DNA of 64,000 nucleotides from Mesotaenium endlicherianum (taxonomy: Eukaryota > Streptophyta > Zygnematophyceae > Zygnematales > Mesotaeniaceae): the NCBI GenBank assembly GCA_009602735.1, contig WELA01005162.1:80432-144431 (forward strand), read 5' to 3'. Numbering within the stretch: position 1 is the stretch's first letter; every line of letters starts with the position of its first letter. Below the pieces are notes generated by a model, which was not told the origin of the DNA, did no database searches, and saw only the letters and a list, made by a program, of their open reading frames with translations. Below, one piece after another: positions 35,169-46,805 of the stretch. Both the position numbers and the translations under genes were made by a program.

Positions 35169-35690
35169 GGGGGAGGAGCGCATGCAAACAACAGGCAACG
35201 TCGCGACAAGACGCTGTTTTGCATCCATATGGGCAGCTTGGACATCGAAATCAGAGGAAAACAATTCTACCCACAGGATTACAAGGAAGACAAGGTGAGC
35301 CATGTGCGTCTGTGTGCTACATTACAATATGAGCTTGAGACGGGCAGTGTACTTGCACATAGTGCGCTTCAATTACACCTCTCCCCCGGCTCCCCCTCCC
35401 CTCTTGCACTCCCCCCCGGCTCCCCCTCCCCTCTTGCACCCCCCCCCACTCGCCCACCTACGTGTCTTCGTGTCAACTCACGATCGCAGGATGTATTTGC
35501 GGTGAGAGCCCCGCTACATGCAGACGATTTGAATGCCATCCTTGTTTGCAGTGAGACTGGTCGACTCATGGGATATTTGCACAAGAACCTGGCAGAGGTC
35601 ATTGCACCCATGATTGATGACGCTGTCATCTGCAATGACCTTGAGCTCAAAAAACTCAAAGAGGAGCTGAAGCGAAAGTTGCCCAAGCAG
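35169..35690 (+). CDS. HIRAN-domain protein, two exons
   Basis: Exon 35169-35294 follows an acceptor-like TTGTTCAG, ends at donor AAG|GTGAGC and encodes MGSLDIEIRGKQFYPQDYKE. Exon 35490-35690 follows acceptor TCGCAG, ends at donor CAG|GTCAAT and encodes DVFAVRAPLHADDLNAILVC, SETGRLMGYLHKNLAEVIAP and a charged helix (LKKLKEELKRKLPKQ). IRG-x-QFYP, the DLNAI (NPYDxNAI-type) motif and GYL-x-K-x-LAxxIAP fit HIRAN, a small DNA-end-binding domain known from Rad5/HLTF helicases and FAN1 nucleases. The exons join in phase. A possible third exon (about 35835-35902) encodes ECRAYATMDKFRLRLPSRPP, and a fourth (about 36000-36096) DLVLREDGPLSLESYNRAEW. No helicase or nuclease motif is visible, so the full protein type is open. 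Confidence 0.6.
35383..35450 (+). repeat. tandem pyrimidine-rich repeat in the HIRAN intron
   Basis: A unit of about 33 bp (CGGCTCCCCCTCCCCTCTTG plus a C-run) occurs twice, followed by more C-runs. It lies inside the intron at 35295-35489. Confidence 0.7.
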
Positions 35691-36165
35691 GTCAATTCTT
35701 GTTGGACCCATCCTCTTTCATGACGGTGACTATTGGCCACCTGTCCTGCCCTGTAGGCTGCATATAGACACCGCCTCTCTAACACCACTGCATTGGCGTA
35801 CTGCAACAAGGTCTTCTTGTGCACCTTTTTGCAACGCATGCAGACGAATGCAGAGCATATGCTACCATGGACAAGTTTCGACTGCGATTGCCCAGCCGCC
35901 CCCCTCAGGTTGTCTCCATCCCTTTTTCTCGCTTGCCTGTAGTTGCTTACCATATGGAAATGAGAGCGACTCTAACATGTGTGCCTGTGTTCTGCAAAGG
36001 ACTTGGTCTTGCGGGAAGACGGGCCACTCTCGCTAGAATCGTACAATCGCGCAGAATGGCAAGTTCAACGACTGTACTTACTGTGGCAAGGCCGGTAACC
36101 TGCAGATCGTATGTCTGCAAAAGAAGCGCCACGCTGAGAACGGACGCGCTCGTGATGGCCCCGCG

Positions 36166-38157
36166 CCGGCAGCAATACAACTGTATATTGGTAGATATAA
36201 TATTCATTTAATTACAATAGTTAATTAAGTCAGCCTGTTGAACTTTAGTTATTATTCAATTTGCAGGACTTTTAATAATAATCAGTTTAATGACTCAGTC
36301 GAGAGCAGAAGGCTGAAGTCAACTTAGATCAGCTTGCTGACACATTCTTTGACGGTTCGTTGACTTCCGTTCTCGGTAGCAGCAAATTGCCTAGTCATGC
36401 AATGAAGTGTGATATGCTAGATGAATGGCCGGATGACATCCTTAAGATGGATAGCGATTTGGGATGATGGGAGATGGCTGTGGATTTGGTTAGCCGAGAT
36501 CCTACCAACATGCTTACCTCCCGGGTAGGCGGTGCCATCGCACTTGCCGTTGAACAGTAAACTCATTCCATATACATAGGCTAGGTATTGCTTTCAAGTT
36601 CGGCATTTGGAAACGAGGCCAACTCTCTTGTATAACATACTACTGAGAGATATCTAAATCCAAGGCGAGAAGCCATTGATACAAACTATCTTCTAACCTT
36701 GCTTATGCATGATTGATGCTCGGTTACTTGCATTTGACTTGTGAATATTATTCATCGCTAGCGTGTTGTCTTTTGCTGTTAAATTCGTTAACAGAAAATA
36801 CCATAAAGATGGCTTGCTGATATAAGAATCTTTATTAATCGCTACTCGTCTATTGGTAAGTTCATTCATTTCAGTGGTATCGGAGCTGGATATCACAGTC
36901 GTCTTGTATGGAAAGGACTAGGTCTTAACCTAGCAACTCTCGTGAAATGGAGGGTGAAGACAATGATAACATTGAAGAAGGGCAAGACGAACGCTGCGTC
37001 TTTGGACTTCGTACCTACTTAGTTACGCTGCATGATGCAGGAGCTAGAGAAGCTGCGGAGGAGGCAGCAGCTCTGGCTGCAGTAGCAGCTCAGCTTGTTG
37101 AAGATGAGCATATAGCCAAGGAGGTAGAAGAGGCAGTAAACAGGAGGGCTCCAAATGAAAGGACGGTAAAAGAGCAGATGGCAGAGAGGGCCAATCTACG
37201 AAACCAACCTTCTGCTGTGCCTACTGTTATACCTCTCCCTCAGATTCGCAAGCAACTGAGTGCAATAAGCATAGCCGGAGCAGCAGCAATCAAAAATGCC
37301 AAAGCTGCTACTAATCGAGCTAATGATGCTGCTGCTGCGATTGCTGGGCTACCACCTCAGAATGTAGATCTGGGAGCATATTCTGTGCAAATGCAATCGC
37401 AGATGGCGAACATGTATCAGTCCCGACAGGAGGACAAAAGGATCATGATGGCATTGCTGCGTGACGGAGACCAACTGGATTCTCAAACCACTGATGGTGG
37501 TGGCAGAGGGTCTAGTAAGCCTAAGCCAAAACCTCCTTAGAACTATGACCCTAAGGGAGACAAAAAGTACTTCCTGATCAAGTTTCTCGCTGATGTTGAG
37601 CAGTGGCTGGAGAACTACCCAGAATTGCAGGATTACAAGAAGGTCAGGCACACTGGTGCTCTACTGAAAGGTCGTGCTGCAGACTGGTGGTTATATTGGA
37701 AAAGAGAGCATAAGGCTCAACAACTCGGTGACCCTACTTGGGTAGAGTTTGTTGAGAGATTGCATGAGAAGTTTGATGTTATCAATCGGCAGGAGAAACC
37801 TATGTATGCGATGACCTCCTTGACACTGAAGCAGGCCACTTCAGTTGCTGAGTCTGCTCAAAAGGTCCAAGAGAACACGATGAAGCAACCAAAATTGCTA
37901 GAGCGGTATAGGATAGCATCCTTCAGGTATGGCTTGAAATCCATAGTCTTCGGTCATTTTGCTGAAAAAAAATGTGAGCAATTGGTTGACTTGATCCTGG
38001 ATACTGATGCCTGGGATCAGCAGCAGTTCAATCACAAGCGCCAGAGTAATGCTTTGGTGTCTAAGATTGTCAAAAAGCCACATGGTTCCTACAATGCAAT
38101 TGAAGGAGATAAGGCTGAGGACGATTAGGGTGATGAGTAGAATGCTAAGCAATCTAG
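36166..38157 (+). mobile_element. LTR retrotransposon fragment C: 5' LTR and gag
   Basis: A plus-strand fragment. The LTR spans about 36182-36872 and belongs to the TGTAATGAAT family; its first bases are poorly matched. The primer site TGGTATCGGAGCTGG is at 36875. A gag region spans about 36947-38128: an Ala-rich N-terminal part with coiled-coil character, then a retrotransposon capsid domain (ADWWLYWKREHKAQQL, WVEFVERLHEKFD). Pol is missing: the fragment ends at 38157, where chromovirus D begins. It is broken and incomplete, and older than D if D inserted into it. Confidence 0.8.
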
Positions 38158-39075
38158 TGTTACGTTATGCTTTTTGAGAGGATCTTTCCTCGGTATTCAA
38201 GGAATATTTAATTCAAGTGGAAGGAAAATCTGTATAATTGTGCAAATCGACGAATACTCGAAAGAACAAAAATGTAAACTAACGTAGAATGTGTGCTTGT
38301 GAGAGTTGCACTCACAATGACTCTACAGGTATTTATACCTGCACAACATGAGGCACTGGAGTGCTTTGAGTCACCACCTAGGGCACTGGTTCATGTTCAA
38401 CGAAAATGGTCGAAGGGACGTGTCCCATTCGGCCGAATGCTCGAAACGCGCCGTTTGGCGGTTTGGAGACTTTTCAATGGTTTTCAGAAAACCGGTTCGC
38501 GCCAAACGGGCGTTTTCGCGTTCTCGCGACTTTTCGAAAAGTCGCGACTGTTCGCGGAGTCGCGTTCAGATAATTACGTCATGAAACAAGAGTTACGAAT
38601 AACTACTTGGCCAATCGGTTTAGGTGTGAACGTTTCAAACGACATGTCGCGGGTTCGAATCCGCGTCGATGCAAAGCGACTTTGCATATTTCGTTTCGTT
38701 TGTCTTTACGACGGTTTGTTCGTATTAATGACTGGTCGTAAATTCGAAATCTGTGATTGTGCATTGTCGAAATAATGACAATCAAATCAACTTAATCAAT
38801 CAATGATTTAATAAGTCATCATCTCATAATTAATCAAAGAAACTTTATGAATAATTATGTCATACTTTTGCGAAGTAGTCGAGTTACGTTACGACGCTTT
38901 TTGCAATAGTATCTCGGTCGTTTCGCCAATCGACCAGGAATTAATCGGCACACACGTGTGGCGAATAATTGAATATGATGCAACCATTCATCAAATAATA
39001 TGATAAATAGTATAACGTACTTTAGGTAATTGGGAAAACGTCCCAAATACGCCTAAAATAGCACGGATTGTTACA
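38158..39075 (-). repeat. 3' LTR of chromovirus D
   Basis: 918 bp, clearly homologous to the LTRs of A but visibly more diverged. It carries the tRNA-like words TGGCCAATCGG (38608-38618) and GGTTCGAATCC (38652-38662), here with a perfect CGCGG/CCGCG stem around the latter. Confidence 0.92.
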
Positions 39076-42000
39076 CTCCTCCCCCCTAAAAGAACTTAAC
39101 GTCCTCGTTAAGCGTACGTCTTTTAAGTCTTGATGTGTCAATACTAGCCTTGACTAGCGGAAAACACTGGTTTGAACGATTGGACGGTGCATCATCACAG
39201 GGACGTAAAAGAGCGATTACTTGGCCGCGTCTCCTTTGCGTTTGTTCTTTGGTGTACGAAGCGCGCCTGGTAGCACACCTGCCTTAGCGCAGAGCTCTTG
39301 AGCTTGAGCCATCGTAACCAGTATCTTTGAACCAAATCCTTACAATTAAGGAGGATGTCATCCTGAGGTTCGTACGAATTCCAACTGGAATCGTAATCGA
39401 GCCATTTGATCAAAAGCTCCACTCGCGGAGGCTTATGACGGGTGTAGCGGTGTCCCAACACCTCTGCTACATCCCAGGCCTTATCATCATCGTCGAGTTC
39501 CAACTCTGGTGCTTGTGGCTGATAGCGGCCATCGGACCTAAACAATTTTAGTAAACTGACATGGAACACAGGATGCGTTCGCCCCATGGATTTAGGCAAA
39601 TCCAATCGATATGCAACAGGTCCGACCTTTGCAATTACGATAAAAGGGCCTACCCAGCGAGGCAGAAGCTTGCGCTTCCTTGGGTGCTTGAGTTGGAGGT
39701 TTTCATTTTGCAAAAGTACTTTATTGCCAACTTGAAAACTTAACTCAGTCCTGTGCGTGTCAGCAAACATTTTCTGTCGGTCGCGAGCAGCGGCTAAGGC
39801 CAATTTCGCGCTCTTGTGCACCTCTTGAAGAGAGTGGACAAATAAGCGTGCACTCGGTACTCTCATGGTTGACATCCCCGTCTCACTGGGAACCGAGCGT
39901 GTGAGGGGAGTGTGCGGATGTCTTTCATAGTTAAGGAAAATTGGAGTTTTCTTAACACTTTCCTGATAAGCATTATTAACTGCGAACTCTGCAACTGACA
40001 GGAGGGTGTCCCAGTTGTCTTGACGAGGATTCACATAATGCCTAAGGAACTGTTGCAGAACCCGGTTCAGGCGTTCTGTCTGACCATCGGTCTGAGGATG
40101 GAAGCTTGTTGACATCTTAAGGTTCGTGCCAAAATGCGAGCAAACTTCCTGCCAGAAGTGGCTCGTAAATCGACTATCACAATCACTTATGATCTCTTTC
40201 GGCATACCATGCAACTTGAACACGTGATCCACGAAGAGACGCTCGGTCTCAACTGCATCAAGTGATGGTTTAGTGGCCACAAAGTGTACCATCTTAGTGA
40301 AACGATCCACGATCGTTAACACCCCATTGTGTCCTCTATCGGTGGTAGGCAATTCAACCACAAAGTCGAGGCTTATGCTTTCCCATGGAGCACCTGCAAG
40401 TTCTAATGGTTGCAACTTCCCAGCTGGCCACGTATGGCTCGGCTTATTCCTCTGACATGTCGCGCAGTTGATGATGTACTCAGTAACATCAACCTTGAGG
40501 GACGGCCAAATGTACCCTCGGCGCAAAAGATGTGTGGTTTTGGTAATTCCATGATGACCAGAGTAAGGAGAGTCATGCGCCTCTCGTAGGAGCTCATGTC
40601 TTACTCGGCCTTCTGGGACAGCAATGCGCCCATTGTGCCACCAAAAATCGTCCTCAAACGTATAGTCTGAGTGTCCTTTCCTTTTGTCCATTCTGTCCAT
40701 CGTCACGGCTACACCGCTCAAGTCAGAACCCTGGAGATCTAGGAAAAACGGATCTTTGAGATAGCCCTCTTGAAATAGTTGATGCAGGTCAAGTACTTCA
40801 GAAGTTTGCACGCTATCCAAATTGGGTTGGCCCNTGCGTCACCAGGCCAGGCAACGCCTGTCGTCTGGGGGGGTACAGCAGAATCAAGGGTGGCCGCCCT
40901 CGAAACCTGACCATTTCGTCCTTGCAAACTAGCAACAGTCCCCAACATCAAGTGGTGGAGGGGAATTCGACTTAATGGGTNCATTTGACTTAATGGGTCC
41001 GCAACATTATTGCGACCAGGGCGATACGCCCAGTTAAAGTGGAATCGTTGCAAGAACTTAGACCATCTCGTCTGGCGCCTCGATAGCGTTGGCTGTATTT
41101 GAAAGAAGCTATTTGGACAGTGGTCCGTGACCACGGTCAAACCCTTGCAGCCTTCCAAATAACATCGCCAAGTTTTTGAAGCATATATGACTGCCCAGAG
41201 CTCCTGCTCTGTCGTTGAGTAATTTTGTTCGGCAGGTGTCAGCTTTCGACTCTCAAACTTATAGGCTTGCCCGCCTGCAGCAGGACAGCCCCTACTCCAA
41301 CACCAGACGCATTGGCGACTACCTCGTAAGGCAAGTCGGGATCGGCTAATAGAGAAGTGGCGCATTAGTGAGTGCATACTTAATGCGCTCGAACGCAATC
41401 TGCGTAGTCTCATTCCAAATGAAAAGTCTATCTTTCCTTGTCAGAGCAGTGAGTGGCGCGGCCATCACTGAGTAACCTTGCATAAACTTACGAAAGTAGT
41501 TTGCAAACCCAAGGAATGAACGAACAGTATGCACATCTGTCGAGACAGGCCAATCTGCAACACACGCAATCTTGGCTGGGACAGGGCGCACCCCTTTCAA
41601 ACCCACTATATGTCCGAGGTACAAAAGTTCATCCTTTAGGAAGGAACATTTCTTTAGCTTAGCATACAGCTCTTGCTCACGAAGGATTTGCAACACCAAC
41701 TTGAGGTGCTTGTAATGCTCGTCCCTGTTTTTTGAACCGACGAGGATATTGTCGAGGTAAACCTGGACAAATTTTCCCAAGTAAGGTCTAAACAAATCGT
41801 TCATCGTGCTTTGGAATGTCGCTGGTGCATTTGTCAGTCCAAAACTTAGGACTTTGTGTTGGAAGTGTCCAATAGGCGTACGAAACGCTGTCTTTGGAAC
41901 ATCCTCTGGTGTGAGTCGTATCTGATGATAGCCTTGGGCTAAATCGAGCGAGGAGAACACGTATGCCCCCTGCAGCGAATCAAACAAGTCATCAATGCGA

Positions 42001-44429
42001 GGCAACGAATAGCGGTTCTTGACCATTATGTTGTTCAGCGCACGATAATCAATGCACATCCTGAGCGTCCCATCTTTCTTTCGGACAAAGAGTATGGGGG
42101 CCCCAAACGGAGAAGAGCTCGGCTCAATTCATCCTTTCTCAAGCAAATCGCTAATTTGGGCTTTCATTTCGTTCATCTCCAACGGGCTGAGGCGATAAAT
42201 TGGTCGCCAAGTTGGTAGAGCATCAGGAACGAGAGGAATCGTATGTCCAATACCCCTATCAGGCGGGAGGCCAGGCGGTATTTCACTTGGAAACACTGAC
42301 TTGTACTTTTGCAAAAGAGCAGAAAGTTCAGCTGTAAGTGTGTCTTCATGACCAGTCAAATTGAGTGTAGGCTCCTCCTTGGAGAGCTTAGTGACTGGGG
42401 AATCAGGTCGTAGTAATCCAAAGAAAACATTTTGACCTTTCTTTGCCAAACGTCTAGCTTGCTTTATGGACAATAGAAGAGTCTTGGAGGGACTTTTTAA
42501 TTCCATATTGGGCTTTAGGGATTGAAGAGTGATCTTCCTTGTCTCTTTGCGTACAATGCATGTCTTTTGACTGAAGTCAAGCAATGCACTTGTTTGCGTA
42601 AGCCAAGTTGTTCCCCAAATTGCATCAATACCCTCGGGCAACTTAGTAACATAGAATTGTTCGTGGCCGATGTATAATTGCACTTTGAGCTGCAACTTTA
42701 TCTTTCCAAGAGTACAAGCTAAGGAACCATCGCCAAGTCGAAGGTCCTCGTTCTTGAGTGTTGGAATCAACTTCATCCCTTGTGCAAAACGTGCACTAAT
42801 GAAGCTTACTGACGCGCCTGAATCAATGACTATAAAGCATGATTTACCTGAAACTTGCGTTTCAAACGTCATACTTAATGCCAAAGAAGCATTATGCATC
42901 ACCAGCAACGTCCTCGCCTTGAGAGGAATGTGGGAAATATGGAGGTCCTTTACCAAAATCCCATTTTGCATTGCTGTCCTTGCGCGATACCGAGTAATCG
43001 GGTCAAAGTACGCGCGAATATGTGTGAATGCAGCAATATATATTGGTGCAAGACACTTGTGCATTTTCCGTAAGCAAGATAAGTGTTCGCAACACTTGGC
43101 AAGGTTAGGATCATGCGGCTGAAAGTGCAAGAACATGGTATCATGGATGCACTCGAGTTCCAAGAACTCAGCAAAGCTCAACATTTGCATACTAATATAT
43201 TCCGAACGGAATATATCAATGTCGGGTATGCCAGAGAGAACAAGAATTTTGGGTGTATGCGAACATACACCTAGAATTTCTTGCTCACTAAGTAGTGTTG
43301 TCAATAGCTCAGAAGAACTTGGCACTTCTCGACTTAAATGCAATGTCAACCTTGAGATGATTTGACTGAGCGTTGTGATAAGCAGGGCGGTGTTCTTATC
43401 GCTTTCAAGCTCAAATCCATGTGAGAGGGGTGAGTCACAAATGGACGAGATAAAACAGATGCAAAAGCATCGTGCCAAAGCAATAGAGAAAGGGAAACAA
43501 TCCACAAACTCAAATGAGCAACAAAATCAACCTAATGTCAAAGAAACATGTCAAATCTGGTCAAAACGTGACCAAATATGGACGACAATGTTCTGAATCC
43601 AGAAATTGTGCGCGAGTCAATTCTCGAAGAATGACAACAAGTGCGACAATGTCATGGAAAAGACCCGTGGGCAAAATTCCCTTGTGTATATCAAAACACG
43701 CGCATAGCATCCAAGAACACAAGGTGGGTGGGATGGGTGGGGATGAGAAAGAAAGTCCCCTATGGACCCCTTTTGTGTGCAACGGTGCAAAAAGCCCCAA
43801 ACGGGTGCAGATTTTGACTTGAACATGTGGAAGGGGCTGAATAGGCGCCCTTCACCACAAAAGTTGAAATCGTCTGAAAAAGAAACAAGCGCGTTGTTAG
43901 TAACGGCGAAAAAAGAAAGGTTCAACGGAAAAAATTCCGACAGCACCTAGTTGGCCTGAGGGACCGTTGAGGTTGTCGTCGTGGCCAGCGGCAAGAGCGG
44001 CAGCAGCGTTGGCACTAATGTCGGTTCCATATGGAAGCCGAGGTTTCTGCCCAGGAACTACAATAAGCGATCGTAGCGCACGGCAGGACTGGGTTGGGTG
44101 ACTGCGCCAACAATCTGCCCCAAAAACTATGATAAGCGACCGTCTTTCAGGGCAGAACTGGGATGGGTGACCGCTCGACAAGCTGCCCCAGAAACTATGA
44201 TAAGCGACCGGAGCGCAGGGCAATACTGGGATGGGTGACCGTCCGAATAAAGAATTGCCCCTAAAATATATTTTCCCAAAATATATTTCCAAACCACTAA
44301 AAAAAAATAAAAATCCTTGGAGAAACCGAGATCGGCTCCGATACCAATGTTACGTTTCTGCTTTTCGAGAGGATCTTTCCTCGGCATTCAAGGAATATTT
44401 AATTCAAGTGGAAGGAAAATCTGTATAAT
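38158..44429 (-). mobile_element. Ty3/gypsy chromovirus D, 5' LTR cut short
   Basis: Same family as element A, minus strand. The complete 3' LTR is 38158-39075 (TGTTACG..TGTTACA). The opposite LTR survives only as about 82 bp (44348-44429). The primer site TGGTATCGGAGCC and leader (about 44315-44346) equal those of A, and the polypurine tract is at 39076-39089. Parts on the minus strand: gag/protease region with DSGAS (about 42.1-43.5 kb), reverse transcriptase (about 41.4-42.1), RNase H (about 40.9-41.4), integrase (about 39.8-40.8) and chromodomain (about 39.25-39.55). It is broken, with about three or four breaks, and two isolated undetermined bases lie within it. The 5' side is lost, so no target duplication can be read. 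Confidence 0.92.
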
Positions 44430-44638
44430 GGTTTGTCGTCATCACAGAAGAAAGCTGCAAATATGTCTTTCTGTACCACTATGCACTGGCCATTGAAGAA
44501 GATGTCAGCATGATGTATGCCCACCTCTTTCTTTGCCCACGCTTTTTCGAAGAAGACAGCAGGAACGCAGATGAAGCTATTGCTCATTGGATAGTAGACA
44601 ACCTCGTCGAGAGGCGGCCTGCCATTGGAGACAGTCAC
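44430..44638 (-). CDS. partial exon of unknown minus-strand gene
   Basis: A minus-strand frame reads PPLDEVVYYPMSNSFICVPA, VFFEKAWAKKEVGIHHADIF and GQCIVVQKDIFAAFFCDDD, then runs into the truncated LTR at 44429. Even composition and absence of stops look coding. It may be a further exon of the RING gene just upstream, cut by the junction with element D, or an unrelated fragment. No family is recognised. Confidence 0.35.
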
Positions 44639-44726
44639 ATGTAAGAAGATGGTGTAATGAGCTGTAGTGCAGTATCTTGCTCAATCTGTGAAAAGAACTC
44701 CAAATGATTGACAGTTTGCATCGCTC

Positions 44727-44752
44727 TCTCTCTCTCTCTCTCCCTCTTTACT
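44727..44752 (+). repeat. (CT)n microsatellite
   Basis: About 11 CT units followed by CCCTCTTT, between the exon at 44430-44638 and the RING exons. Confidence 0.8.
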
Positions 44753-44854
44753 TGGCCAACAGTTTGTGTGTGAAAGAAGCATAGCAGAAGTGCAGCACAG
44801 CAGCGCTGTTCCAGTCTGCAGGCGTCCCATCAATTCGGACAAGGTTAAAGTAAC

Positions 44855-45317
44855 TCACTCCGTGTCTTCGTCGGCATAGTCGCCACCCACGCAGTCACTT
44901 GTTACTAACGGTTTTAAACTGTTGACAAGTGTACAACCGTCAATAGTGGAACGAAGTTTGTGCATCAGTGCACATAAACGAGCATCTAACCGTCGACATC
45001 CCCGTCGGGTGGCAGGCTTCCTACAAAGGGGACACTTGCCCGTACTGCAAGGAAATCGATGCACGAGCAAAAATGGCAACATGCCGCCGTTAAAACATTA
45101 TGTGGCTCACAGGTGTGTGGAGAATCCTGCAGATGACAATGGGCTGCACATAATATTCAACTACACACTGGAGTGCCATTCATAAATTGCAGCACCAGTT
45201 ATTGAGGGAGAATAACTATTAAGACCAGGACTTACCCTTTTTCAAGTGCTGTCTCAATACACCTTTTGCAGAACCTGTGGCCGCAATCTTGTACCTCCAC
45301 GGGTGTGTTCATAATAT
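44855..45317 (-). CDS. RING-finger protein, last two exons
   Basis: Exon 45236-45317 follows acceptor TTTGGCAG and encodes IMNTPVEVQDCGHRFCKRCI, ending at donor GG|GTAAGT. Exon 44855-45044 follows acceptor CCTTGCAG and encodes TGKCPLCRKPATRRGCRRLD and on to an acidic end (GGDYADEDTE, stop). Joined in phase they give PV-x4-CGH-x-FC-x2-C-x11-CPLCR, the second half of a C3HC4 RING, typical of E3 ubiquitin ligases. The first Cys pair must lie in an upstream exon that I cannot place with confidence. The minus-strand text at 45318-45474 looks partly intronic. The neighbouring exon at 44430-44638 might belong to the same gene. Confidence 0.65.
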
Positions 45318-45479
45318 CTGCCAAACAAAAATGTGAATGCAGTCCAGGACCTCTTTTAAAATTGTGCACAGTGTTGAAATTTGAACCGCTGACCTCGTGC
45401 TCATCGCACTGAATATCTCGCACAAGAAGAAAAACACAAGCGAGTTCTAACCTAAACATATGGAACAAAGACATTCTGC

Positions 45480-46167
45480 AAAAGTAGAGTCCTCTGACAT
45501 GTGCTCATCCACGATAGCATAGATTTCCCTGTTTGGTGCTAGTGCTATATTGTGACACAATGTGGGCGTGTCTGTAGTAGCTCGGTGACTAAAAGCGGTA
45601 GTGCGCTTTTAAAATGGGGAGAGAAACGGATCTGACTGGTAAAAGGGCCCATCATGTTGCACTCTATGGGTACGAAATAAAGTGAGATTGGAGGGAAGTC
45701 ATCCTAAAAAATTGGGGTCAAATTCGCGACTTTGGCTCATGGAGGGAAGGTGGCTTGCGAAGGTACATTACACTATTGAGTTCGGCATCTTTGGGCGGCG
45801 ATGTCGGCATCAACGGTGGGCTAGCTTTGACTTCAGTGGTACTCCGTGGATAATAGGACGTCATTAGTAATGTACTTTGAATGTCGTCACTAGCAAAATG
45901 TCCCAGTATGATGTAGTGGAAAAGCTGATGTGCCCACATATGCGACCCTGTTAAGCGTGATAATGGATTGAATCGCAACCCCGAGGCCATTCCACCCTTT
46001 TAGACTTCATTTACGTAATATTTCCGTCATACTATTGCATTGCTCTTGAAACAAACATTATGTTTATGTCAACCTTATGCACATTTCCCGAACGAGCAGA
46101 CGAAGGATCGAACTCCGGGAAGGCCATGCTTCGTAACCAATTTATTACAGAAGCTTATCTCATTTTC
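45480..46167. other. gene-free stretch left of the 11.8-kb element
   Basis: No gene is supported. A word of about 32 bp at 46017-46048 (AATATTTCCGTCATACTATT..) recurs in direct orientation at 48356-48388, just inside the internal repeat of the transposon. Confidence 0.35.
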
Positions 46168-46605
46168 AAGTGGTATACTACTTAGTAATATAATTGTGTG
46201 AAAACCTCTGAAGGACATCTTGCTATGGCCCGCAAAATGTTCCACCATTTGGCGGTTATATATATGCCATTTACGGTATCTTGTTGTCATTTGCTTCAGC
46301 GAAGTAAAGCGTGTGCGTGACCAGATATTTCGATCACTTGAAGTACGTTCAATACAAAGTTCATATTTTGCTCGCGCTTGGTTGGTTAATGCACAGAGGT
46401 TGGACGTTGTTGAACAACTCTTGGTTCTTGAACATAATCACTGACGTCGAATTACGTTCAATCGTCAAACCCGAGCGCCTGCGCCTGCGAGTCGGAAACA
46501 TCCAACCTTGTCCTTCGATACCTCTATCGAGCCCTGTTCTTAAATGCACTTGCAGAGCCATGGTTGCATGTAAGTGGCTCAGGTGTACATTCCTACATGG
46601 AAGAC
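46168..46605 (+). repeat. left terminal inverted repeat
   Basis: Pairs with the complement of 57525-57982. Matching stops near 46605. I estimate about 65-75 percent identity by eye, with small indels. Confidence 0.7.
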
Positions 46606-46805
46606 AAATGTATCCACAGATGGGACCCTCGGCCAGTGCGTAGATAGACTGTTGTGTGCATGTCAGGTGAGTTTTTCCGTTCCTTGTGGTGCTTGTGATG
46701 ATTCGGATATCAAGAATTGAGATTTCAGGCTGGTCACAAAGTCGGGCCCTCTTTCTCTTTTAGCTGTGCTAGCTCTTATCATTCATACACTGCATTGTCT
46801 TGTGA

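Noticed and set aside
36020-36130. CCHC zinc-knuckle-like words (CGKTGHS, CTYCGKAGNLQIVC)
   Set aside because: The second lacks the His and the two are separated by a stop. An overlapping frame (DLVLREDGPLSLESYN..) joins better to the HIRAN exons.
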